In this document: positions 22,401 through 32,092 of the stretch, in pieces
Layout of the letters: each line of letters begins with the position of its first letter
How positions within the stretch are numbered: the stretch's first letter is position 1
DNA from: Dama dama
Taxonomy: Eukaryota; Chordata; Mammalia; Artiodactyla; Cervidae
Assembly: GCF_033118175.1 (NCBI RefSeq)
Contig: NC_083701.1
Location: forward strand, 68,037,001 to 68,101,000
Direction of reading: 5' to 3'
DNA length: 64,000 nt
Notes under the pieces: generated by a model
What the model saw: the letters and a program-made list of their open reading frames with translations, nothing else
Told to the model about the DNA's origin: nothing
Databases searched by the model: none
Position numbers and translations under genes: made by a program

Positions 22401-22582
22401 CTCTAGTGGCTCAGACGGCAAAGAATCTGTCTGCCATGCAGGAGACTTAGACTCCATTCCTGGATCAGGAAGATCCCCTGGAGAAGCAAATGGCTCTCCA
22501 TTCCAGTATTCTTACCTGAAGAATTCCATGGACAGAAGAGCCTGGTGGGCTACAGTGCATGGGGTTGTAGAGTCAGACGTGA
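22399..22582 (+). mobile_element. Bov-tA SINE, left part (split)
   Basis: From 'ctctagtggctcagacggc' to 'gtagagtcagacgtga'. The SINE is interrupted here by the COX6C retrocopy and continues at 23,006. Confidence 0.9.
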
Positions 22583-23005
22583 TTTTTTCTCCATCAGCCT
22601 AGAAGGACATCACGGTTGAGCCGTCGAGAAGAAAAACTACCGTGTCCACTGCTTTGGCAAAACCTCAGATGTGTGGCCTCCTGGCCAAGCATCTGCGATT
22701 TCATATTGTTGGAGCATTCATGGTCTCCCTGGGGTTTGCAACTTTCTCTAAGTTTGCTGTGGCTGAACGAAGAAAGAAGGCATATGCAGATTTCTACAGA
22801 AATTGTGATTCCGTGAACGATTTTGAGGAGATGAGGAAGGCTGGTGTCTTTCAGAGTGCAAAGTGATTTGGAATATAAAGAATTTCTTTGGGTTGAGTTC
22901 CATGGAAGTTTGTCACTTTCCTGTGTTCCTAAACTATGAAACTATGACTATCTGGGGTGAGAAATAGTCTCTCAATAAATAAACAATTAACAACAACAAA
23001 AAAAG
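22583..23005 (+). pseudogene. COX6C processed retrocopy, start codon lost
   Basis: COX6C is the small single-span subunit VIc of mitochondrial cytochrome c oxidase. This copy has a 5' UTR (22,583-22,641), a reading position of 74 codons ending in TGA (22,864-22,866), a 3' UTR with AATAAA (22,974-22,979) and a short A tail to 23,005. It has no introns. The retained 'KKAYADFYRN' and 'DFEEMRKAG' blocks identify it. The initiator is GTG at 22,642-22,644 where ATG is expected, so translation could begin only at codon 10. By recall of the family, substitutions include Arg to Cys and Tyr to Cys/Ser. A target duplication, agagtcagacgtga / agagtcagacatga, flanks it. L1-mediated retroposition into a SINE is inferred. 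Confidence 0.95.
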
Positions 23006-23036
23006 AGAGTCAGACATGACTGAACAACTTTGACAA
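23006..23036 (+). mobile_element. Bov-tA SINE, right part (split)
   Basis: 'agagtcagacatgactgaac' completes the SINE interrupted at 22,582. Its first 14 bases (23,006-23,019) repeat 22,569-22,582. Confidence 0.85.
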
Positions 23037-23289
23037 AATAAAAGATACCCAAGAAACTGGTAATACTGGTTCCCACGGGGAGAAGTGGATAGTCAGCTGC
23101 TCTCTTGCCTGGAGCAGAACCACCCAGCTGAGCACATTGCAGGTCAACCAAGCCTCCAGCAGATTCACAGCTGTGTGAACAATACAAATAATTACTGTTT
23201 AAAACTAACAGAAATGAATCATAAAAGTGCTGTGTATCTCACCATTATGCTTCAATAATCCCCTGCTTATATATTTAATCAAGGAAACT

Positions 23290-23432
23290 ACAGTGTAAGG
23301 GTCAGGCTCTGGAACCAGACTGCTTGTGTTTGAATCCCAGCGCTAGTGCTATCCAGCTGATGTCTTTGGGCTAATCACCTAACCTCTCTGTGCCTGAGAT
23401 TTCTCACCTGCAAAGTGGGAATTATCATAGCT
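23290..23432 (+). repeat. MIR SINE relic
   Basis: 'ctctggaaccagactgcttg', 'gtttgaatcccagcgc', 'ctaacctctctgtgcctgag' and 'tgcaaagtgggaattatc' follow the MIR consensus in order. Confidence 0.8.
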
Positions 23433-23556
23433 ATTGCTGTTCAGTTGCTAAATCGTGTCCAGCTCTTTGTGACCCCATGGACTATAATCTGAAGGCTCCT
23501 CTGTCCATTGGATTTCCCAGGCAAGAATACTGGAGCATGTTACCATTTCCTTCTTC
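23433..23556 (-). mobile_element. Bov-A SINE fragment
   Basis: Reverse complement: 'ttgctaaatcgtgtccagct', 'gtgaccccatggactata', 'caggcaagaatactggagca'. The tRNA-related head is missing. Confidence 0.85.
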
Positions 23557-24762
23557 ACTTATAAAAGGGCCAACATCAAAGGGCTCAGTGTTTTCTAACA
23601 TACATTTTAAAATACAAAACTATTAATATATAAAGCGTCTTGTCTGTATACCACCTAAAATAACCTTTTAAAATACCAGTTGGCATTATGCTGAATTTGG
23701 GCTACACCACTATTGCATAAAAGAAAGAAAAGGAGGGAAATGTGCTCAGCAAGAGCCCTTCTGGAGCCCTAGGAGGAAGGCGGAGTTACACTCACGGGAC
23801 TGATCAGTGACTCCAGGAGGAGCAGCGCTGCCCAAGGCTGGCACCAGCAGAGAGGCTCGTGTGGTTTTTGTGAACCTACGGAGTCCTCCCCATCTCTGCA
23901 GTATCTGCCCATTGCAGGATAGTGAAAGGTGTTGTGAGATCATTCAAAGAGGCTCTTCCAGAAATTTAGGCTGAAAATTCCTCCTGGGACAAGAAGGAGT
24001 GTGAGGAATCGATATGTTTTCCTAACCTTTAATTCTGTTTTTACCCCAAACTCCATCAAATTTAAAAAACTTTTGGTTAACCTTAGACTTTGCTAATATC
24101 ATAAGGATGAGAGAGTGTTCTCAGGCTCCCCCCAAAAATCTAAAGATGAAGTAGTAAAAGGGAAATCTAGAATGTCAGTCCCAGGGGAAGAATACTTTGT
24201 AGCTTCTAAATTCAAGCACTTAAAATATCAAAGCTATCCAACAGCATACTACCATGAGCTGGATGGAATTGAGCAATTTTTTTCACCTTCATAAACATGT
24301 GTATATATGTGTATATAAGAAATACATCTTTAAAACTGTTGATAACGTTTTTTTGAGAAATTTTGAGCTATTTTTGAAAAATGTCCAAAGCAGAGAAAAG
24401 CAGAAACATTTGCCCTAAAGATGGACAAGAGCCTCCCTGAGAACTGGTGATGGTGGAAGTGTGCCTTACACCACTGTCTTCTCATTTCCCACACCTCCAG
24501 CGAGGTCTGTGGGACGATTTCCAAGGTAGACCAGAGACTGAAGGCCAAGGCTTGCATTTGCTAGTTCTGTTTCTGCTGTTTACTTCCTGCAGAACTTTGT
24601 GCATTATCTCATAAGAAAAATAGAACTAGTTAAATGAGCTAGTTACAAAGTGGTTTTAAATAATTAAAATAATTATGATGCAGAGATAACACTCATGTAT
24701 ACCGACATGTATGAAGAGTTGCAAACATGGAATCTGAATGCTAAAAGAGACTTTAGTTCTAC
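23557..24762. other. unassigned non-coding sequence
   Basis: About 1.2 kb without a recognised repeat or gene. Frames of up to 75 codons are not identifiable. Confidence 0.4.
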
Positions 24763-24895
24763 CTTTCTTTTAACAGATGAAGAAACTGAGGAACAGAAAT
24801 GTCAAATGACCTGCCCAAGGTCACACAGTAAATTCTTGCTGTTGGAGATTAGGACATAGGTCTCCTGATGCCATCTAGTACCTGAATTGTAACGT
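24763..24895 (-). repeat. MIR-like relic
   Basis: 'acagatgaagaaactgagga' and 'ctgcccaaggtcacacagta' are the conserved core of reversed MIR or a similar ancient SINE. Confidence 0.65.
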
Positions 24896-24927
24896 ACATA
24901 GAACAGCAAAGTCCATGTCCAGTCTAA

Positions 24928-25013
24928 AAATGGAAAATAAGTGGATATGTTTGAAGAATAATTACTTTTTAAAAAGTAATTATTCTTCAAACATATCCAC
25001 TTATTTTCCATTT
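24928..25013. repeat. 86-bp perfect palindrome, no spacer
   Basis: Arms 24,928-24,970 and 24,971-25,013 are exact reverse complements over 43 bp with no loop. The centre is 'cttttt|aaaaag'. The sequence is AT-rich and resembles no SINE or MITE I know. The mismatch starts at the next base on both sides. Confidence 0.97.
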
Positions 25014-25097
25014 ATAAATTCTTATAAAAAGTAGAGACAAAATTTTTTTCCCTTGATACAGGTAGAGGGCAAGGAAATTAGTATAAATTTTAAAGGT

Positions 25098-25343
25098 TGC
25101 TGCTGCTGCTGCTGCTAAGTCACTTCAGTCGTGTCCGACTCTGTGCGACCCCATAGACTGCAGCCCACCAGGCTCCGCCGTCCCTGGGATTCTCCAGGCA
25201 AGAACACTGGAGTGGGCTGCCATTTCCGTCTCCAACGCATGAAGGTGAAGTCGCTCAATCGCATCCGACTCTTCACGACCCCATGGACTGCAGCCTACCA
25301 GGCTCCTCTGTCCATGGGATTTTCCAGGCAAGAGTACTGGAGT
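25098..25343 (-). mobile_element. Bov-A2 SINE with (GCT)n
   Basis: Two Bov-A units in tandem on the minus strand ('cagtcgtgtccgactctgtg' and 'gcatccgactcttcacgacc'), joined by 'cgcatgaaggtgaagtcgc', with a (TGC)6 run at the left edge. Confidence 0.9.
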
Positions 25344-25420
25344 TAAGTGATAGTAAAGATAATAAGAGACATTAAATAGTGCATCATTTAGTAATAATAA
25401 TATGGCTAAAAAGACACAGT

Positions 25421-25510
25421 AGACATTACACTGCAGGCCCTGTGCTTATTACCTCACTTTTTCCCATGATACCCCTGTGAGATTGAAACTCTGCTTATCT
25501 CCAATTCAGC
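25421..25510 (-). repeat. MIR SINE relic
   Basis: 'ggccctgtgcttattacctc' and 'tgagattgaaactctgct' fit a diverged reversed MIR. Confidence 0.4.
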
Positions 25511-25710
25511 AAAGAACAAACAGTTTTATGGAAATTTTCCAGTGAGATGGCTTACACTTGTGGGTGGTGGATGAGCTCAATTTTACAGCCTCACTTTGAC
25601 AAACGCAAACAGATGAGAGGCCTTTCCAAGAATAGACGCCGGGGATTTAAAACCTGCCGTGGCAGAGGGGGCTGAAGGACTGGATTTGGAGTGTTCCTGG
25701 GAAGTTAAGT

Positions 25711-25900
25711 GCATTTATACACTCATTTAATCCTCTCAGCCACCAAAAGACCTGGTTACTAAAGTTTTTTTTGGTTCCATTTTACAGACATGGAAACTGA
25801 GAGAAGAGAGATCAAATAACTTGGCAGAGGTGGAGATAGGATTTGACCCCAGTTCTGTTTCCTTCTGATTCCACGCTTCTGGCCAGCATGCTCTGCTTCC
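25711..25900 (-). repeat. MIR SINE relic
   Basis: 'cactcatttaatcctctcag', 'ttttacagacatggaaactg' and 'aggatttgaccccagttctg' follow reversed MIR. Confidence 0.75.
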
Positions 25901-27127
25901 TCCTGTGCCTCAGTTCTTTCACCTAGAAGGCAGGAGTTAAAACACCACTCGTGAGGTTTAAGAGAAGATTACACTGCACAATGCCAGGTAAATGAAAGAG
26001 CTATAACTATAGGTGCTCTGGGAACGCTATTTTTGTGGGGATGAGATGGTAAAGAAACCTTGGTCTGGAACTGTAGAATTTAGAACTTGGAGTCTTCCTA
26101 GGAATCTTGGCTAATTTTTCCCCCTAAATTCTCAGTGCTAACATTCTCCATGTTTCCTTGCAGTTTCCCTTCTGCATACATTACTAAAATATGCATGAAA
26201 CCCCAAGATGCAAATTCAGCTTTCTCATGAAAACCATTACCATTAAAACATTTGTCAGATTGGTGATGAGGGGGGTTAAAATCAAAATAGCAAGCTGTCT
26301 CCCAAAGGGTTGTGGTTCCTGTCGACCTTGAGATTCTGAAAGAAAATAATTGAAGCAGGGCCTGTGCAAGGTTCCCACAGAGATTTATGAACAAAACCTT
26401 AAACACCTCAGCAATGCAGCCTGTGTTTAAATCGCTTCATTGTCAGTGACCTCCAAGCAGAAAATCTGAGAGGACGGTGTTTGAGAGCTCACAGCAGGAG
26501 AGACACCATGGCGGAGTGGGAAGAGCATCTCTCTCGCAGAACTACCTGGACACCTGGACACACGGCAAGTAAAAGCTCTTGAGTTGAATTAAAAGTTGAG
26601 GGGCCAAGACCTGGTGGGCCACGCATGTTTTTAATGCATTGTCTGTCCCTGTTAACGTTTCACATCTCAGCCTTGACCACAGATTCGTCCCCCACTAACA
26701 TGTATACTCAGACACACACTTAACTTTTCAAAATAGAATAGTTTGCCCAAAGAGAACTCTGGGACATTTTTTTGTTAAAACAGTGTCCATTTCTTAAACT
26801 TGGTTCTAATCAAAGCCAATGGTGACTTAATGTCTTAAAACTGCCTCAGTGAGACATTTCTGAATTCAGTCTACAGGGCATTCACACTTTGGAAAACAGA
26901 TAAACCTTCAACAAGTCACAGTCCAGGTAGTTTGTTTCCATTCGGAGAATTGACCTTAAGCTTCGTAATATCAAATCCATTCTTTTTCCCTGTGTTTTTT
27001 TCAAGATTTGTTCCAGATAATGCTTACATGGTAACTAATACAAATAACCAGTCACCCAGCTGAGGGACTTCCCACAAGGGAATGTGGAAATAAGGATACA
27101 GAGACACTGCTGGCTTGCTTCCCTCAA
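25901..27127. other. unassigned non-coding sequence
   Basis: No recognised repeats. A 102-codon minus frame at 26,098-26,406 has no known counterpart that I recognise. Confidence 0.4.
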
Positions 27128-27137
27128 ATGATTTCAT

Positions 27138-27518
27138 CAGTCAGCCAGTTCAGTAGCTCAGTCGTGTCCGACCCTTTGCGACCCCAGGGACTGCAGCACA
27201 CCAGGCCTCCCTGTCCATCACCAACTCCCAGAGTTTACTCAAACTCATGTCCATTGAATTGGTGATGCCGTCCAACCATCTCATCCTCTGTTGTCCCCTT
27301 CTCTTCCTGCCTTCAATCCTTCCCAACATCAGGGTCTTTTCCAAGGAATCAGTTCTTTGCATCAGGTGGCCAAAGTATTGGAGCTTCCGCTTCAGCATCA
27401 GTCCTTCCAATGGATATTCAGGACTGATCTCCTTTAGGATGGACTGGTTGGATCTCCTTGCAGTCCAAGGGACTCTCAAGAGTCTTCTCCAACACCACAG
27501 TTCAAAAGCATCAATTCT
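27138..27518 (-). mobile_element. BovB LINE, 5'-truncated
   Basis: 3' end of BovB on the minus strand, from 'cagttcagtagctcagtcg' to 'cagttcaaaagcatcaatt'. A target duplication 'atgatttcat' (27,128-27,137) / 'atgatatcat' (27,519-27,528) flanks it with one mismatch. Confidence 0.92.
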
Positions 27519-27528
27519 ATGATATCAT

Positions 27529-27990
27529 AGCTGTACCCAAATCCAGCATTTGTGCTCATAGACACACACATAGTGTTCACCCTCAGCCAAATTCACCAAC
27601 CCATCTGAGTCAGTTTTTTCATAGTAAGACTGAGATCCTTATTGTGAAGAAAAGGGAGATGGCGAAGTACTTCAGTCAGCTCTCTCAGACATCCTCAGAA
27701 GCCAACTTATTCAGCTTTGGCCAAGTGGATGTACAGTCAGCTCTCCCTATCCACTGACGCAGAACCTATGGATCTGGGATGCTCACTGTACTACATCATT
27801 TCATATGAGGGACTTGAGCATGGCGGAGTCCTGGACCCAATCTTCCATGGAAACAAGGGATGAAAACAGTTACATCATCACATAAGTCCTTTTACAGATG
27901 TTGGTATAAAGAGGTTATCAATTTCCTCTGGAAACCAATTGTCAAACAGAGTCACTGGGACTTAAACAGGTTCACTGGTTAAAAAAAAAT
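27529..27990. other. unassigned non-coding sequence
   Basis: No repeat was recognised between the BovB and the following L1. Confidence 0.35.
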
Positions 27991-28560
27991 AAGCCCACGT
28001 GAAAATGGATGGGCGGCAATTCCATTCCTAGGTATAAACCCAGACTCCAACACAGGGACTCAAACACATACTTGCACACAAATGGTCATAGCAGCACTAA
28101 CCACAATAGTCAGAAGAAGGCAGAAACAACACAAATGTCCATCATGTGATGAATAGATCAGCAAAACGTGATGCCTCACATTGTACATCATTCAGTCTTA
28201 AAAGGAATGAGTTTCTGGCCCATGCTACAACATGGATGAACGTGGAAAACATGCTGAGAGGAAGAAGTCAGACACAGAAAGTCACACGGACTGCATGATT
28301 CCACTCACGTGCATATCCAGAACAGGTGAGTCCATAGAGACGGGAAGCAGATTAATTGTAGCCAGGGTCAGGGAAAGCGGGGGTGAGAGAATGGGACTTG
28401 ACGTCTTAAGGGGAACGCAATTTCCTTTTTGGGTGGCGGATATTATTTGGAACTAGGTAGAGGTGATAACTGTACAACACGGGACTGCACCAAACGCCGC
28501 TGAACGTACACTGGGAAGCAGTTGATTTTGTTATGTGAACCTCAGCTCAACAAATAGAAA
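27991..28560 (+). mobile_element. Old L1 3' end
   Basis: 'acaaatgtccatcatgtgat', 'ctacaacatggatgaacgtg' and 'aactaggtagaggtgataac' follow L1M text to the 3' UTR. Diverged, with no open frame. Confidence 0.8.
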
Positions 28561-28708
28561 GAAAGGCCAGGGAATGAGACACAGACCCCACCAGAGGAAG
28601 GAGCTTCGCTGTTCCTGCCTGTTCTGCGTCTCCAGCCCCACGGCCTCTCTCCCCTCTCGGGGATCTCACTGGTTTGCTTGGATATGCAGCCGTTACCACT
28701 CAGGTTTC

Positions 28709-29190
28709 TGTTGCCTGACGTGCAGCAAGCAAAAGCACCGAGACACCAAAGTTTGCAACAGAGAGAGGGTTTATTCACAAATCAGCCATGTGAGGAGGCG
28801 GCAGAACCTGTCTCAGACTCACCTCCTCAAAGGCAAGGGGCTTGGGTATTTATGGCATAAGGCATAAATAAGCAGCGTGCGCTGAGGTGTGGGCAGTCTG
28901 GGGAAGGGGCAGTATTTGTCATTCTGCACAGTCATGACTCCAGGCCTCCCCACATTAAATGTGCAGGTACATAGCACCATCCGAGGGTGGAGTGACCTTT
29001 GCCTTTGAGAGGTCACCCGGGGGACAATTGTGCATGCCCAGTTGGAGGGTTGGTGGTTCTAATCAGTCTTAACTAGCTCCGCTTGAACCAGACACAGCAA
29101 ACTCCAAGTTCCTAGAAAACAATTTGGGCAAACATTTATCGCTTAGCCTTGAGGACATGCAAGCCTTAACCTTGATACATGAAGGCAACA
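28709..29190 (-). mobile_element. Solo LTR of an endogenous retrovirus
   Basis: It begins and ends with a 7-bp inverted repeat, TGTTGCC/GGCAACA. On the minus strand it has a TATA-like 'cataaatac' and an AATAAA just before the end ('gtgaataaaccctctctctg'), so U3-R-U5 order fits. Length is 482 bp. No target duplication or primer-binding site is visible, and no retroviral genes are adjacent. Confidence 0.7.
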
Positions 29191-29919
29191 GACAGGGATT
29201 TGACCAACGATTGGCTTCAACAGCACGGAAGATGAGAAATCTCCATGCCACCGACTTGTCCAGCTCATCAATGCGCTTCCAGTCAGCTGCCATCCCCAGC
29301 TTGGTTCTCACCTTCCACTTCCAATGACAGCTGCCCTTGGCTGCTATTCAGAGAGGGTTTGCCAGTACCCATTGGACAGTAGCTGCTGAGGGCCCAGGAC
29401 CCTGTCTTTACCTGGGTACCACTTTGCTCATCCTCACGTTGCCTCGGAACTTCAGGGAACCAGGCAGTTAAAGGGTTTTGAGGTGTCCTTCTTGAGGCCA
29501 GAGAAGTCTGACCTATATATGGGGGGTTTTCCTGAAACAACAGAACACTTTCAGATTCAAGGAAATGAAAATTGGATTGTGTCTTAGCCTGGGTCACCCA
29601 GAAAGCAGAGCCTGAGACTAATGCATACAGGCAAGTGGGTTATTTGGGAAATGATCCCACATAAGAGTGGAGAAGGGCGGAGTGGAACTAGGAACCAGGG
29701 AAAAGGGAAAACCAATATACGGATGCATTATCACTTTGACCTCTGCAACAGGTGCTGCTTGATCTTGCCTGAACTTTGTGAGGAGCCTCCTGCATGGTGT
29801 CTTCTCAGGACTACCAGCCTTAATTATAGTAGGGGGAAATATTTCTCCATCACTGTCTGTCCCTGCTTGATCAAGGGTGGTCCAGTAGTACTCACTGAAT
29901 TTCTGAATTGCACATTTGT
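29191..29919. other. unassigned non-coding sequence
   Basis: No repeat family or exon recognised. A 104-codon minus frame (29,283-29,597) has no identifiable product. Confidence 0.35.
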
Positions 29920-29930
29920 GAGTGCCCAGC

Positions 29931-30460
29931 TCCTTGGAAGAAAAGCTATGACCAACCTAGACAGCATGTTAAAAAGCAGAGATATTACTTTACCAACAAT
30001 AGTCTGTCTAGTCAAAGCTGTGGTTTTTCCAGTAGTCATGTATGGATGTGAGAGTTGGACTTAGAAAGAAAGCTGAGGGCCAAAGAATTGATGTTTTTGA
30101 ACTGTGGTGTTGGAGAAGACTCTTCAGAGTCCCTTGGACTGCAAGGAGATCCAACCAGTCCATCCTAAAGGAAATCAGTCCTGAGTGTTCACTGGAAGGA
30201 TTGATGTTGAAGCTGAAACTCCAATACTCTGGCCACCTGATGCAAAGAGTTGACTCATTGGAAAAGACTCTGATGCTGGGAAAGACTGAAGGCGGGAGGA
30301 GAAGGGGATGACAGAGGATAAGATGGTTGGATGGCATCACCGACTCCATGGACATGAGTTTGAGTAAACTCTGGGAGTTGGTGATGGACAGGGAGGCCTG
30401 GTGTGCTGCAGTCCATGGGGTCGCAAAGAGTCAGACACGACTGAGCGACTGAGCTGAACT
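29931..30460 (+). mobile_element. BovB LINE, 5'-truncated
   Basis: The 3' 530 bp of BovB, from 'tccttggaagaaaagctatg' to 'cgactgagctgaactg'. Target duplication 'gagtgcccagc' at 29,920-29,930 and 30,461-30,471 is exact. The ORF end 'VVFPVVMYGCESWT' is visible before a stop. Confidence 0.95.
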
Positions 30461-30471
30461 GAGTGCCCAGC

Positions 30472-30794
30472 AAGTTCTTGTAGCCTCTCACACGCTGGCA
30501 CCAGAGATGCCCAGGCAGGACAGGACACGCGTGTTGGCAGCACTGGCCTGTTTGGAGCCCTGACTGGGCTGTTTGATCAGCAGCAGCTGGAGCAAGCAGA
30601 GGCTCACGGGACTTGCACTGACTCGGGGCATGAGTGCCACAAGGATGTGGGGAGAGCGCCTTAGACTTGGAAGCAAACATCTGATGGCGGCATCTATGAA
30701 TAGCTAGTGTATTCCCGCTTGTGTCTCTGCAGGTCTTCATTCTCCCTGACCAGGCAGCCATCGTCGAATAAACTTTGCCTGAAACCTCCTTCCA
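30472..30794. other. unassigned non-coding sequence
   Basis: Nothing recognised. Confidence 0.35.
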
Positions 30795-30990
30795 AGCCTC
30801 ACGTGTTGACTGGGCACCATCTGTGTGCTAGTCACCAGGCATCCGGCAGCAAGACCACGACATCCTTGCTCTTAAGAAGCTTACATTCTAGCGGACAGAG
30901 ATAGACAACATAAACCACAAAATAAACAAGAGACATGTCAGATTAAGTAAGTGCCTGAAGCTGAACCAGGGTGGTGTGCTGGGGCTGGAA
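30795..30990 (-). repeat. L2 LINE 3' end relic
   Basis: 'tgctagtcaccaggcatccg', 'ttaagaagcttacattctag' and 'gacaacataaaccacaaaat' match the reversed L2 3' end. Confidence 0.65.
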
Positions 30991-31269
30991 GGGCCAGCTT
31001 CCCTGCTTACTATTGCTTTGAAGCATTATGCAGGTGGGTGGTTTGGCTTCTGGTTCCTGTTTCCAACAGCTCTGTGACTCATTCCCATTTTCTTTAAAAT
31101 CTATTTCAATTCTTAGTCAGACACAATTGCACAGTTTTTAAGTCTAACATTTAAAAACAAATTCATGATTCATAAGATCCTATGACACATACTAAGACCA
31201 ACAATGTCTTCTTAGAGAAAATGTGGGAATCATTCTTAATTTACTGTTCTCCTTTGCATCACTCTCCCA

Positions 31270-31270
<1 letters not shown>

Positions 31271-31306
<36 letters not shown>
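31271..31306. repeat. (TC)n(AC)n microsatellite
   Basis: A TC run followed directly by an AC run. Confidence 0.95.
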
Positions 31307-31801
31307 GTCAGCTGTACTTCCTGCCATTCCTCAAACCCACTCTCTTTTTCCAGCTCTCCATGCCCACAGCACGTGTGGTCCAGCCCTCTGCCACCTCTTG
31401 TCCAGGCTCTGTGCGGCTTCCTCTTGACTGCCCAAGTTTTGCTTCGCTCTGCAGCCTCATTGCCTGGTATCTGGAATAATTTTTCTTTTTATACCTTTTA
31501 CCCACTTGTCTGTGTTATACCTTCTAGAGTTTCGAGGAATGACTATAGGCAAATATTTAGCTACAGAACTGCTTTCCTAATGAATGACTAGAATGACAAG
31601 ATACCTTCCTGTGTCCGCTCTCTAGCCTGCGCCTCCCTCATTCCTTACCTTTCTTATTGCATCATCACTTCCTGATCCTTCTTCCTCCTGGTGACCCAGA
31701 TCTGAATATACTTTGATTTATTGTTTTTAAAATGTACCAAAATTGAACTGAGCATTTCAAATGTCGTCTGAACAAACCACAGTGGTTCTATTTCTTCTTT
31801 T
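31307..31801. other. unassigned; pyrimidine-rich
   Basis: Possibly a very old L2 piece ('cattgcctggtatctggaat'), but not firm. Confidence 0.3.
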
Positions 31802-31812
31802 GAACTAATGCT

Positions 31813-31998
31813 GTTTTAAAACAACAACAAAAGTTTATTTATCTATTTGGCTGCACCAGGTCTTAGTTGTGACTTGCCGGATCTTCACAAAGTCTTCATT
31901 GTGGCATGCGAGATCTTTAGTTGTGGCATGTGGGGTTTAGTTCCCTGACCAGGGATCAAACGTAGGTGATGTGCTGTGGAAACACTAGATCACGTGTC
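31813..31998 (-). mobile_element. CHR-type SINE
   Basis: 'tatttatctatttggctgca', 'tagttccctgaccagggatc' and a decayed head. Exact 11-bp target duplication 'gaactaatgct' at 31,802-31,812 and 31,999-32,009. Confidence 0.85.
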
Positions 31999-32017
31999 GA
32001 ACTAATGCTTTTATTAA

Positions 32018-32092
32018 AAATATCAGGTTAGCCAAAAAGTTTGCTTGAATGGAAAAATCTGATTGAACGTTTTGGTCAACCCAATATATTTG
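32018..32092. mobile_element. Mariner-type MITE
   Basis: About 75 bp with inverted halves: 'ggttagccaaaaagtttgct' and 'gaacgttttggtcaaccc'. The termini resemble the bovine/mammalian mariner ends (TTGGGTTGGCCAAAAAGTTCG type). It has no coding capacity. Confidence 0.75.

Noticed and set aside
22642..22866. COX6C copy as a functional gene
   Set aside because: The start codon is GTG, the copy is intronless with a target duplication, and it carries changes at conserved residues by recall. Function is unlikely without expression data.
26513..26560. 'accatggcggagtgg' as a gene start
   Set aside because: A good initiation context, but no open frame of useful length or exon pattern follows.
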